The translations under genes were made by a program, and so were the position numbers. A model generated the notes under the pieces. It saw only the letters and a program-made list of their open reading frames with translations, did no database searches and was not told the DNA's origin. Of a stretch of 46,499 nucleotides of DNA, positions 18,184-28,751 are shown piece by piece. Source of the DNA: an uncultured Bacilli bacterium (GTDB lineage: Bacteria; Bacillota_I; Bacilli_A; RF39; UBA660); NCBI GenBank assembly GCA_947595045.1, contig CANQEN010000003.1, positions 1 through 46,499 on the forward strand, written 5' to 3'. The first letter of the stretch is position 1. Each line of letters opens with the position of its first letter.

Positions 18184-19026
18184 ATGGAAAAAATTATTAA
18201 TCAAGTTAAAACAGGGTGGTCTAAAGATTTAATTATTCGTTTTTTATATGTAAAGTTAGCTCCTTATTTTGAAAGAGATTTATTATATTTTTTAGCTTCT
18301 GATGAAGAAAAAGAGAAAGAATTTAATAAGGGATTTGTCAATCGTTTTCCTAAAATTGTATGTGCTACCTTAGCTGATTTTTATGTATCTTTATTTAAAC
18401 AGTTTGGTATTAATGCTCATAAAATAATAGCAAATAGCGCTAAAATCCCTCTTTTTGCTATTATTGTAGAAGGTGATAGTGGTTGGTATTTTTTAGACCC
18501 TATAAATGATTTGTTTTATAACCAATATGGTCTTAAAGCTACTTCATTTGGTATGATCCCACATTATCGCACTATTCACAATAATTATCCATATTTAATT
18601 AAACTATCTAAAGAATATATAAATGAATTAGATACTACTTTACATTTCAGTTATTTGAATCCTTATTTTGATAAGATACATCAACAACTTACTCAAAGGA
18701 CAAGAGCTAATAAATTTTTTGGTCTCTCTCCAACTTTAAATAGCGATTTAAAATTTAAAAAATTAAAGCTTTGTAATGATAAATTAATTAATTTAGGTCA
18801 TGTAAATGGCTTATTTGAACGAGCTCTATTATATAGATACTTGCAGAATAAAATTTTTAATCATAGTGAGAAGAGACATATCTATATTAGAATAAAAGAT
18901 AAGTCTTTTATTACAGTTGAAGTTGAAAATAATGACGAACATGTATTATATAAGGAAGAAAAACAAAATGATCAATATGTTTTAAGTAAAAAATTAGTAT
19001 GGCATGATAGTAATGATGAATTTTAA
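18184..19026 (+). CDS. Transglutaminase-like-fold protein, apparently missing catalytic His
   Basis: VCATLADFYVSLFKQFGINAHKI...IVEGDSGWYFLDPINDLF resembles the Cys and Asp regions of transglutaminase-like domains. Confidence 0.5.
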   Translation: MEKIINQVKTGWSKDLIIRFLYVKLAPYFERDLLYFLASDEEKEKEFNKGFVNRFPKIVCATLADFYVSLFKQFGINAHKIIANSAKIPLFAIIVEGDSGWYFLDPINDLFYNQYGLKATSFGMIPHYRTIHNNYPYLIKLSKEYINELDTTLHFSYLNPYFDKIHQQLTQRTRANKFFGLSPTLNSDLKFKKLKLCNDKLINLGHVNGLFERALLYRYLQNKIFNHSEKRHIYIRIKDKSFITVEVENNDEHVLYKEEKQNDQYVLSKKLVWHDSNDEF

Positions 19027-19027
19027 T

Positions 19028-19055
19028 ATACTCATTTATTAATATGAGTTTTTTT
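19028..19055 (+). terminator. Rho-independent terminator
   Basis: ACTCAT...ATGAGTTTTTTTT directly after the 18184..19026 stop. Confidence 0.65.
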
Positions 19056-19189
19056 TAACTATTTAAAATTTTATTGTATTGGTTTCCTCAGCTATTAACT
19101 AAATAATCTCTACATACACTTTAATGGAATAACATATTTCTAATTACTGTTTTGAGATGATATATTATACGAAAAATAGGATAATGATG

Positions 19190-19720
19190 TTGGTATTTTC
19201 ATGTCAATTTTTCAGCTTTTGATAGTAATTTAAGTATTAGCAATAAAGCAGAAATAACTGGTGAATGAAATGTTATTATTACAAATATTGAAGCTATTGA
19301 TGTATCAGGAAGTTTTGAAACTACAAATAATAGTGCTAATTTCACGGCTAGTTTAAATAAGCTTATATCATGATTTTATATTTATAACAATGCTGATATT
19401 AATTATTAAGAATGGCAACTAAAAATAGTAGATTCCTAATATATTAAGTTTGTTGATTCTTTTAAAGGTGTTAAGAAAAATAATATATGATATTTAAGTA
19501 ATGATGGTTGGAATAGTGTAATAAAAAATAGTTATGTAAAAATTAGTATTTAATTTAATGTTATTAATAATATAAATCAAAAAGAATATGCTGAATCTTT
19601 TATAAATAATAATATAGCCTATGTAACTATAAATAATTCTGATACTCTTATTAGAGAAGATACCTCTAATTATATCAATTTACTAATGTTATTTTTATTG
19701 TAATTATATTTATGTTAATT
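19190..19720 (+). pseudogene. Decayed surface/adhesin-like gene
   Basis: Frame reads SAFDSNLSISNKAEITGE*NVIITNIEAIDVSGSFETTNNSANFTASLN..., interrupted by multiple TGA/TAA codons. Confidence 0.5.
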
Positions 19721-20107
19721 TTGATAGGATATAAATGAAAGAAACAAACAAAGTTTATTAATAGTATTTTAAATGAATATAAAAAAATCATAATTAAAAC
19801 TTTAAATGAACCAGCTTTAGATAATTCCTTTATTTTACATGTTAATAGTTTGGATGATTTAATTTTAATTGCTGTACAACGTATAATTTGAGTTTTATTT
19901 TATTATAACTATCTAAAACTATTGTAAAAACTAGAAAATATGATATTCTATTATTAAGATAAGTAAGATGATATATAATAATTAAGCAAGAATAAAAATA
20001 ATGATTGTAAAAATATTTATTATTAAGAATGATATTTAATAAAACGGTAAATGTTATATAATAAATTATGTTAATCTTTATTATATTGAAGTACGTAGGT
20101 GAAAATT

Positions 20108-21325
20108 ATGACAAGAAAATTAGATAGAAATATATTAATTGCAATAAATGCAATGCAAAAAATAATGATAATATTTTTAGGACCTTTTTTAACAACATAT
20201 TTTATAAAAACTTCACAAGAAAGTATTATTGATTTATCTCTATATTATATTTTTTCTTATATATTACTTGCTTTTGGTAGTCTTGTAATTGCAGGTATTG
20301 TAAAAAATAAATTTAGATTAGGAATGTTTAGAATTGGTGTAATATTAAATTATATATATATATTCACTATTATTATTTTAAAAGAAGAAATTGTAAATCA
20401 TTTAACTCTAATATCAATTTTATATGGGATATCTGCTAGTACGTATTGTTTTCCCTATAATTTATTTATTATTAATAAGATTGATAATAATGATAGAATA
20501 GATTATACTGTTAAATCAAAAATAGTTTCATCTATTATTGGAGTATTATGCCCCATATTATTAGGTTCAATAATAACAGCAACTAATTATGAATTAACAG
20601 CAATAATCATTTTATTTATAACATTTATTCAAATACTTCTGTCATTTATTTTAACACCTGAAAGTGAAAATCATTTGTCTAGATTTAATTTAAAAGAAAC
20701 ATGGAATAGATTAAAAGATAATGAACAAATAAGAAAAATATCAATCGTAGAATTTTTTATAGGTATGAATGTAAGTGATGGTGCTTTAGAAGTATTAATG
20801 ACTATATTAATATTTAATTCATTTAAAACTAACTTAAATCTTGGTATCATAACTTCAATAACAACTATATTATCTATAATACTTGTCCATATATATGGAC
20901 AAGTATATAAAAATAAAAATGATAAAAATATCATTATTGTCTCTAGTATTGTTCCTATTCTTTCACTATTAATCCTTTTAATATATAAAAGTAATTTTAC
21001 CATTATTATTTATAATATTTGTTATGTGATTTTTACTTCATTACTCACTGTAACAAGAGAAGTAAGATTATTTAATTTATCGGACAGTTACATTGTAGAT
21101 AAAAATAATCAAAGTGAATTTTTTGCAATAAGAGAATGTATTTTAAATAGTGGTAGAATTGTAAGTTATATAATGCTTTTACTAGCAGGACTAAGTAGAA
21201 GTCAATTAATTTTAAATATAGTTATGATAATATTAACAGTATCAATATTAATAATGGGTTTAAATATAAGAAAAATAGAAAAGTTTGAAAATCATAATAA
21301 ATTGAAAATGAATAATGATGCTTGA
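20108..21325 (+). CDS. MFS-like transporter
   Basis: About 400 aa, multiple hydrophobic helices, MFS-like layout. Confidence 0.65.
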   Translation: MTRKLDRNILIAINAMQKIMIIFLGPFLTTYFIKTSQESIIDLSLYYIFSYILLAFGSLVIAGIVKNKFRLGMFRIGVILNYIYIFTIIILKEEIVNHLTLISILYGISASTYCFPYNLFIINKIDNNDRIDYTVKSKIVSSIIGVLCPILLGSIITATNYELTAIIILFITFIQILLSFILTPESENHLSRFNLKETWNRLKDNEQIRKISIVEFFIGMNVSDGALEVLMTILIFNSFKTNLNLGIITSITTILSIILVHIYGQVYKNKNDKNIIIVSSIVPILSLLILLIYKSNFTIIIYNICYVIFTSLLTVTREVRLFNLSDSYIVDKNNQSEFFAIRECILNSGRIVSYIMLLLAGLSRSQLILNIVMIILTVSILIMGLNIRKIEKFENHNKLKMNNDA

Positions 21326-21596
21326 TTGTTAATATTTCAAGTAATAAAAATAATTTTTATTTAAGGTGATTTAAGATCGGAAAAATTAGGAAAAAAATGT
21401 TATATTATTAATTACTAGTGATTTAATTTATACATTAACAGCATTATTCACAGTTACTTATTTGTTAAAATAACCAATTAAAACCTTTCTCAAGTATTAA
21501 CTTATTATATGATTATAAATGTAATATATGAGATCCAATTCATAGTAATAGATAGATTTATTAAAGATAAAAATATAGTAAAACTAAAATATTAAA

Positions 21597-21645
21597 TAAA
21601 AAGCAACTATAATAGTCTAATTTTGACTACTATGGTTGCTTTTTA
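21597..21645. terminator. Hairpin terminator for the 21643..22647 minus-strand gene
   Basis: AAAAGCAACTATAATAGTC / GACTACTATGGTTGCTTTTT. Confidence 0.7.
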
Positions 21646-22647
21646 TAATATTCCTTTTTTTAAGAATTTTTTTTGAACATCTGAGGGTAATAAACAACTA
21701 TCTTTATCCATTTCGTAATAAGCTTGTACTAAATTATCGTATCCACCTTGATAATTCATGAGTTTCCTTTGTAATCCTAATAAAGCATTTACTTCTTCAT
21801 CGGTATAGTTGTCATAGCACACACTAATTAAATTATCCAATAAAGATATATCACCAATTTTCAGTATTTGTCTTAATTGTTCTATCTTTTTAAACATATC
21901 AGGATCTAGTTGTTGCATTAATATTCCTCTTTTAATAGAGTCCTCTTTACAATTATTATTACCAAGCTTAGGAATGAATTCATTCCTAAATGATAATATT
22001 TTATCATGCTCTTGCTCTTCCATATATACATGCAAATCGTCTTTATTAGAATAATGGGATAGAACAGCATATTTTCTATAAGAGTATTTATTTCCATCTT
22101 GGTCATATTTACTTCTTTTAAAATCATGCTTAAAGAAAGTACCTTCTAAAGTTATAGGCCTTATATCAATTATTTCTGTACTATCTTTAGTTATAATTTG
22201 AAGATCAAATATACTATTACTATTATGTATAATTAAAATTATGTTTCCTTTTTCAGGTAGATTATAACATATTAAAGGGTGACAAGTACAATGAATGCTA
22301 TATTGTGAGTCTATTGAGTTATTTATAATAAATCGACCAGATAGAGTATTTGTATTGTTTACAAAGTTAATGCTACTATTCCAGACAGCAGTTATAGTGC
22401 CATCTGTGTCATCTACACAGCGATTTATTTTAACTATATCACAATTAGCATTTAATATATTATCATTATAGTTAGCAACCATATTAACTTGTCCATTATT
22501 AAAATATAAATGACCAACCTGATTTTTCTTTTGATCAAATATTTTTATAGTTGAGAATTCATTAATATCATTAACATTTTCCAAAATAAAGCCGAAAGTA
22601 TTTAAAAATATTCTAGCACTATATAAAGTTAGATTGTTATAGTTCAT
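21643..22647 (-). CDS. Hypothetical protein, paralog of 24332..25420
   Basis: Shared N-terminal RIFLN-FG-IL-N--DI-E and C-terminal MQQLDPxMFxxIEQLRQIL...YTDEEVxALLGxQRKxMNYQG-YDNLxQAYYEMDK. Confidence 0.75.
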   Translation of the reverse strand: MNYNNLTLYSARIFLNTFGFILENVNDINEFSTIKIFDQKKNQVGHLYFNNGQVNMVANYNDNILNANCDIVKINRCVDDTDGTITAVWNSSINFVNNTNTLSGRFIINNSIDSQYSIHCTCHPLICYNLPEKGNIILIIHNSNSIFDLQIITKDSTEIIDIRPITLEGTFFKHDFKRSKYDQDGNKYSYRKYAVLSHYSNKDDLHVYMEEQEHDKILSFRNEFIPKLGNNNCKEDSIKRGILMQQLDPDMFKKIEQLRQILKIGDISLLDNLISVCYDNYTDEEVNALLGLQRKLMNYQGGYDNLVQAYYEMDKDSCLLPSDVQKKFLKKGIL

Positions 22648-22811
22648 TATAAATTACGCTTCCTTTCTTTAGCTATTTATTATAACAAAATTTTTAATTA
22701 AAGTAAATTGTCATTTAAAATGAACATAACGGAATTTAATTTCACTTACCTGAAAAAGTAAATGCGACCTTTTTTATTCAATAGTTACATTTAAATCTTC
22801 AAATATAGAAA

Positions 22812-23982
22812 TTGCATTTAATTGACAAAAATTGTACTACTATTTCACGTGAAATTAAAAATCATTACATTACTAAACATTATGGGGCTATTGGTAGAAA
22901 TTTTAATAATTGTATTTTTAGAAATTTTTGCTCTAATAGAGGTAAAAACTGTAAATTAAATCATTGTTCTGAATTTGAAGAAGAAAAAGTCCTTTATTAA
23001 ATAAACCACCTTATGTTTGTAATGATTGTAAAAGAAAAAGTTCTTGTACTATAACTAAGCATTTCTATGATGCAGTTTATTCTAATAATGAATATTTATC
23101 AAATTTATCTGAAGCAAGATCTGGAGTCATGATTTATCAAAATGAACTTGATAATTTAAACAATATTCTTACTCCTTTGATTTGTAAATAAAATCAATCT
23201 ATACACCAAGCAATCATTAATAATAAAAACAAAATTATGTATAGTGATAAAACTATATATAAATATATTGATTTAGGTTTATTAAATGTTAGAAATATTG
23301 ATTTGCCTAGAAAAGTTAGATTTAGAAAAAGGGTCAAAAAAACAACCGTTTATAAGATAGATAAACAATGTTTAGAAAATAGAACTTATGAAGATTTTTT
23401 AAATTATATTTTAAAACATCCAGACACTCCTATAGTAGAAATGGATTCAGTTGAAGGTTTAAAAGGTGGAAAAGTTCTTCTCACAATTCATTTCGTAAAT
23501 TGTTCTTTTATGCTTGCTTTTATAAGAGAACATAATGATGCCCAGTCAGTTATTGATATATTTAATAATTTACAAAAAATACTAGGAATAGATAAATTTA
23601 AAGAATTATTTATAGTTATTTTAACTGATAATGGTAGTGAATTTTCTAATCCAAAAGAAATAGAATTTGATATGATTACAGGTGAACAAAGAACAAAAAT
23701 CTGTTATTTTATGGCCATCCTTCAAGTCCATTTGAAAAAGGTTCTTATGAAGTTAATAACGAACTTCTAAGAAGGGTACTTCCTAAGGGTACTTCTTTTG
23801 ATAAGTTAACACAAAATGATATTAATATTATAATGTCTCATATTAATTCTTATAAAAGAAAAAAGCTAAACAACGTATCCCCATATACAATGTTTAGCAC
23901 AATCTATGATATCTTTACCATAGATAAATTAGGTATTCAGAAAATTGAACCTAAAATGTTAGTTTATCCCAATCAATACTAA
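22812..23982 (+). pseudogene. IS30-family transposase, interrupted
   Basis: DKNCTTISREIKNH; YSDKTIYKYIDLGLL; EMDSVEGLKGGKVLLTIHF; LTDNGSEF; then frameshifted HPSSPFEKGSYEVNNELLRRVLPKGTSFDKLTQ. Confidence 0.85.
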
Positions 23983-24161
23983 AAAATAAACTAATAATTA
24001 ATATAAGCACCATCAATTTTCATAAATCAAATAAAGGCTGCGTTTTGAATTCCAAAAAAAAGTCCCAAAATTCAGCCTCTTTTAAGCATGATTTAATAAA
24101 ATAATTGGTTGCTTAATTGTAAATTAACATAAAATTATAGAAAATTCTAATATTCACAAGG

Positions 24162-24209
24162 AAAAATCAAGAGCGAACGATAGTGAGTTTATCTAGACCC
24201 TTGATTTTT
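24162..24209. repeat. Stem-loop AAAAATCAAG ... CTTGATTTTT with a conserved-looking interior
   Basis: 10-bp perfect arms around agcgaacgatagtgagtttatctagacc. Confidence 0.5.
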
Positions 24210-24331
24210 TATTTTAAGTATAATAGTATAACAAACAAGTATTTTCCTTGTTTGTTATTAATTTATCAACTTGATATTGCATTTAACCTTTCAAAGTTGC
24301 ATTTACCTTTTCATTTGAACACTTTTATACT

Positions 24332-25420
24332 TTATTTTTTAATAACCTTTTGAAAATATTCTTTTTGCGTATCTGATAATGCAAAAAACTTGTTTTTATC
24401 CATTTCATAATAGGCCTGTATTAAATTATCATAATCACCTTGATAGTTCATTCGTTTTCTTTGTATTCCTAATAATGCTTTTACTTCTTCATCGGTATAT
24501 CCGTCATAGCATATACTGATGAAATTATCTAATAGTGATACATTGTCAATTGTTAATATTTGTCTTAGTTGTTCTATACTTGTAAACATTTCAGGATCAA
24601 GCTGTTGCATCAACATACTTCCCTGAATAAATGGTTTTGTAGAATTATTTTTAGGAATATACTCATTCTTATATGATAATGTATTATTCTTTTCTTTTTC
24701 TTGGACACATACACGTAAACCATCCTGATCTTCTTTTTGGTTATGACAAATAGTGGTAAATTTTTTATAAGGATATTCGTAAAAAAAGTTTATAGTTCTA
24801 ATGTCTTTATCTTCTTCTTGATTTAAATCATATTTACTTTTTACAAGAATGTGATGAAAAATTAAATCACCAGAATAAGAATTAGAATAAGGTTTTATTA
24901 TAATTAATTCTTGAGATTCTTTTTTTAGAATTTGAAGATCAAGTCGAAGATTAGACAAAGGAACATTGCTGTAAAAATTTAAGATAATATCTATTTTATC
25001 AGCTATATGATATTTTATTCTAGGTTTACATTCGCAATAGATAATCTTATTGTCAGTATCAATTAAATTACCAATAATAAATTGTCCAGATAAATTATTT
25101 TGACTATTACTTTCCATTTCAAAATTGATTTGACTTATCCATTTAGTAGCTACTTTTATTTCATTAGGGCAAACTATATTGCAAAAGGCTTTAAGCATAG
25201 TATGATTGGCAACTAGTTTATTATTATTGCGATTAACAACTATATTAGCTTGACTATTATCAAAATACAGATAACCAACTTCTTTTTTATCTTGATCAAA
25301 TATTTTTATATTTGATGATTCATGAATATCATTATTGTTATCTAAAATGAGCCCAAATGCATTTAAAAATATTCTAAAACTACATATATTCTGTTTTAAA
25401 GTTAAATTTTTATCTTCCAT
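24332..25420 (-). CDS. Hypothetical protein, paralog of 21643..22647
   Basis: See paralog evidence. Confidence 0.75.
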   Translation of the reverse strand: MEDKNLTLKQNICSFRIFLNAFGLILDNNNDIHESSNIKIFDQDKKEVGYLYFDNSQANIVVNRNNNKLVANHTMLKAFCNIVCPNEIKVATKWISQINFEMESNSQNNLSGQFIIGNLIDTDNKIIYCECKPRIKYHIADKIDIILNFYSNVPLSNLRLDLQILKKESQELIIIKPYSNSYSGDLIFHHILVKSKYDLNQEEDKDIRTINFFYEYPYKKFTTICHNQKEDQDGLRVCVQEKEKNNTLSYKNEYIPKNNSTKPFIQGSMLMQQLDPEMFTSIEQLRQILTIDNVSLLDNFISICYDGYTDEEVKALLGIQRKRMNYQGDYDNLIQAYYEMDKNKFFALSDTQKEYFQKVIKK

Positions 25421-25448
25421 TACGACATCTCCACTTTTTTGACGAATA

Positions 25449-26114
25449 TTATACTATAATTTTTATTTTAAGTAAAGATTTAAAATTAACATAGTTAAAT
25501 CCCAAATTTTTATATATATCTGATGCTCTAGGTAAATTTAGTAAACGGGCAATTAATAAGTTATATATTTCATCAATAAAAATAATGGTAAATAGTGTGA
25601 TACATATTATAAAAAAGATATTACTATTTATTTTTTGAGCTAGGCAGTAGCACATTGGTACTATAAGATAGATTAATAATAATCCAGATAATCCAAAAAA
25701 GAGAACACTTCTTAAACAGATAAAGCCATTGATATTTCCAAAATTTAATATTTCTTGGTTATAATCCCAACATCTAAAGCCATTACCCAATTTATACATA
25801 CCAAAACCAGCTATATATTCTAATAGACCACAAATAATTAGACTTAAGAGAAATACTTTTAGTGGTTTTTTCCTATAACGATAAGTTAAAAAGTAGATAC
25901 CTATTGCACCATAAGCATAAATATTAATCCAAGGTAGAAAGTTACCTCCACGCCAAAATAATTTTTGCATACCACTATTAAAATAATAAAAAATAAATTC
26001 ATATATAAAACCAAATATACCAGCTATAGCTATTATTAAACATAAAATACTAATTTTAGTTTTAAGATTAAATTTAGGATTTTGATTAATATAATTATTA
26101 TAATACGCTTTCAT
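25449..26114 (-). CDS. Putative ABC transporter permease family protein (PF06541-like)
   Basis: GFIYEFIFYYFNSG...WDYNQEILNFGNINGFICLRSVLFFGLSGLLLIYLI resembles the CmpB-type membrane family. Confidence 0.65.
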   Translation of the reverse strand: MKAYYNNYINQNPKFNLKTKISILCLIIAIAGIFGFIYEFIFYYFNSGMQKLFWRGGNFLPWINIYAYGAIGIYFLTYRYRKKPLKVFLLSLIICGLLEYIAGFGMYKLGNGFRCWDYNQEILNFGNINGFICLRSVLFFGLSGLLLIYLIVPMCYCLAQKINSNIFFIICITLFTIIFIDEIYNLLIARLLNLPRASDIYKNLGFNYVNFKSLLKIKIIV

Positions 26115-26208
26115 ATTTATAAATCCTTTCTTAAAATAAGTATATCATGATTATTATTTTTAATAAATAATTATATTCGTGGTATAATTAAGATAAGGTG
26201 GTGATAAG

Positions 26209-26961
26209 GTGAAAGCATTAGTAACAGGAGCTTCATCAGGGATTGGAGCTGATATTGCTCAAGTATTAGGTGATATGGGCTATGATTTAATTTTAGTAGC
26301 TAGAAGGAAAACTAGGTTAGAGCAAATTAAACGCAAGATAAATACTAATGTAGATATTATTGTATTGGATTTATCTAGTACTTTTAATTGTATGAAATTA
26401 TATGAACAAGTTAAAAATGAAGATATTGATATAGTTATTAATAATGCTGGTTTTGGTGTAGCCGGTGAATTTGTAGAAACTAGTTTAGATAAAGAGTTAG
26501 ATATGATTGATTTAAATGTTAAGGCTGTTCATACTTTGACTAAGTTATTTTTAAATGATTTTAGGAATCGCAATAGGGGATATATATTAAATGTATCTAG
26601 TAGTTCAGCTTTTCAACCAGGGCCACTAATGGCTAGTTATTATGCCACTAAAGTATATGTGTTTAATTTAACGATGGCTATTTATGAAGAATTAAGAAGA
26701 GAGAGTAGTAGAGTTTATGTAGGCTGTTTGTGTCCAGGACCAGTTGATACGGAGTTTAATAAAGTAGCAAAAGTAGATTTTAGTTTAAGAGAATTAAATA
26801 GTTATGAAGTAGCTAAGTATGCTGTTAAAAAGATGTTTAAACGTAAGTTAGTTATTATTCCTGGTAAACAGATGAAATTAGTATATTTTGCCTCTAAATT
26901 GATTCCCCGTAAATTAAAGCTTATGATTACGTATAATATTCAACGGAGTAAACAGCGATGA
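26209..26961 (+). CDS. Short-chain dehydrogenase/reductase
   Basis: TGASSGIG, NNAGFG, YYATK; GTG start. Confidence 0.92.
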   Translation: MKALVTGASSGIGADIAQVLGDMGYDLILVARRKTRLEQIKRKINTNVDIIVLDLSSTFNCMKLYEQVKNEDIDIVINNAGFGVAGEFVETSLDKELDMIDLNVKAVHTLTKLFLNDFRNRNRGYILNVSSSSAFQPGPLMASYYATKVYVFNLTMAIYEELRRESSRVYVGCLCPGPVDTEFNKVAKVDFSLRELNSYEVAKYAVKKMFKRKLVIIPGKQMKLVYFASKLIPRKLKLMITYNIQRSKQR

Positions 26962-28154
26962 GAAAATATATAATTATACTAATATTGTGTTTGGTATTAT
27001 TACCTATTAAAATATTAGCTATTGATTTATATTCTAATAATGCCGTTTTATATAACTTAGATACCGATGAAATACTATTAGATAAAAATAAAGATGAGCA
27101 AGTATCCATTGCGTCTATGACTAAAATTATGACAGCTTTAGTAGTACTTGAAAATATTGAAAACTTAGATGATAAAGTAATTATACCAGCTGAAGCTTTT
27201 GATAGATTGGTTGAAGAAAATGCTTATCAAGCGGGATTTAAAGTAGGGGATATAGTTACTTATCGTGATTTATTATATGCTCTTATGATGGTGAGTGGAG
27301 CTGATGCAGCTCAAACTTTAGCTATAGAGATAGGGAAAAATATTCCTAATTTTGTTATAATGATGAATAAAAAAGGTAAAGATATAGGATTAAAAAATAC
27401 TAGTTTTGCTAATCCTATTGGTTTAGATGATCCTAATAATTATTCAACTGTTAATGATGTAGCTAAATTACTAAAATATGCTCTTGATAATAAAACTTTT
27501 TATCAGATTTTTACAGCTACCAGTTATACTACCAGTAATAAAGCATTAAAATTTACTAATTCTATGGATAGCTATAAACAGTATTATAATATTGATACTA
27601 GTTTTATTGATGGGGCTAAAACAGGTTATACTTATGATGCTGGTTTTTGTTTAGCTAGTATATCTTTTACTGATAAAGAAAAGTTATTATTAGTAACAGC
27701 TAAAGCTCCGTATGAACAAAAAATACCATATCATATATATGATGCTGTTAATGTATATACTTATTATACAACCAATTATATTTATAAAGATGTATTAAAT
27801 AAAGATGAAGTTATAAAGACTATACCAGTAAAAGGTTTAGCTAATAAAAAGGAAGTTAAGATAAAAGTAGATGAGGCTTTATATCAATATTTACCAAAAG
27901 ATGCTAATATTAGGTATGAATATGATGGTGTAGATTATATTAATGCTAGTTATCATAAAGGCGACCCATTAGGACATTATACGGTTTATTTAGATAATCG
28001 TATACTATACCAAGCTGAGCTAAAATTAGATGATAAAATTATTTTTTATTATAACTATATTATAGGTGGGTTGGTAGGATTAGTAATATTATTTATAACA
28101 TTATTTATTATTAGGCGACATCGACATATTTTTCATTCACAAAATGTTAAATAA
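26958..28154 (+). CDS. D-alanyl-D-alanine carboxypeptidase family protein, second copy, C-terminal TM anchor
   Basis: Signal peptide; SMTK and KTG present; SGN motif reads SGA. Confidence 0.88.
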   Translation: MRKYIIILILCLVLLPIKILAIDLYSNNAVLYNLDTDEILLDKNKDEQVSIASMTKIMTALVVLENIENLDDKVIIPAEAFDRLVEENAYQAGFKVGDIVTYRDLLYALMMVSGADAAQTLAIEIGKNIPNFVIMMNKKGKDIGLKNTSFANPIGLDDPNNYSTVNDVAKLLKYALDNKTFYQIFTATSYTTSNKALKFTNSMDSYKQYYNIDTSFIDGAKTGYTYDAGFCLASISFTDKEKLLLVTAKAPYEQKIPYHIYDAVNVYTYYTTNYIYKDVLNKDEVIKTIPVKGLANKKEVKIKVDEALYQYLPKDANIRYEYDGVDYINASYHKGDPLGHYTVYLDNRILYQAELKLDDKIIFYYNYIIGGLVGLVILFITLFIIRRHRHIFHSQNVK

Positions 28155-28629
28155 AATAAGATTGAAATATTAGATAAAGTATTAGATTATAATTAAAAAA
28201 TTCAAATAATTAGAAATTATTAATGAGCCCTTTGAAAGTTAATATAAATATGAAAATGATGTAATTTCAACTCTTATCATAATATCTGGTTAAAATCCAA
28301 TATATAATTTTAGATTGTAATATTTTCAATGCTAATTTGAAAAATGAAAATTATTAAGAAGACGCAATTGCAGTTAAAGATGGTAAAAAATAGTAATGAG
28401 TACAGCTAATAAATAAATATGATTTTAACATGAGTAAAGATATGATTAAAGAATCAAATGAATGCAAAAATTATATAGTCAAGAATTTAATAGTGGCTTG
28501 TATAGTGTGATATATGAATATATGTTTTATATAATATAATTGGATACATTTTAAATATATCAGATGTTTTCTCTTCCCTAATAAAATACACTTTTGATAA
28601 ATTGTACTAAAAAAGGCGATGATATTATT

Positions 28630-28707
28630 ATGACTAAAAGAGAAAGTTCTCAATTTGTTGTTATAATTACTTCTACTTGCTATAATATTTATATAATAGT
28701 TAAATAA
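28630..28707 (+). CDS. Possible 25-aa hydrophobic small ORF
   Basis: MTKRESSQFVVIITSTCYNIYIIVK; RBS-like aaaggcgatgat; followed immediately by a strong hairpin. Confidence 0.25.
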   Translation: MTKRESSQFVVIITSTCYNIYIIVK

Positions 28708-28751
28708 AAAAGGATACATTTGCTTTGCGACAATCAAATGTATCCTTTTTT
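28706..28751. terminator. Perfect 17-bp hairpin with T tract
   Basis: AAAAAAGGATACATTTG / CAAATGTATCCTTTTTT, loop 12 nt. Confidence 0.75.

Larger units (their letters stand above)
22752..24312 (+). mobile_element. IS30-family element remnant with terminal inverted repeats
   Basis: Left GAAAAAGTAAATGCGACCTT (22752-22771), right reverse complement GAAAAGGTAAATGCAACTTT (24293-24312), 16/20 matches, enclosing a degenerate transposase. Confidence 0.7.

Noticed and set aside
19190-19720. Genetic code change (TGA = Trp)
   Set aside because: TAA stops also interrupt the frame, and intact genes nearby (4028-4282, 11557, 13665, 26961) terminate at TGA.
21330-21595. Second transporter gene after the MFS-like protein
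   Set aside because: Short hydrophobic stretch LLITSDLIYTLTALFTVTYLL is followed by stops; at most a small remnant.
21918-22127. Minus-strand 69-aa ORF
   Set aside because: Out-of-frame overlap within the 21643-22647 gene on the same strand.
28471-28737. Minus-strand 88-aa ORF
   Set aside because: No RBS or family signal; starts inside the terminator hairpin in a degenerate region.
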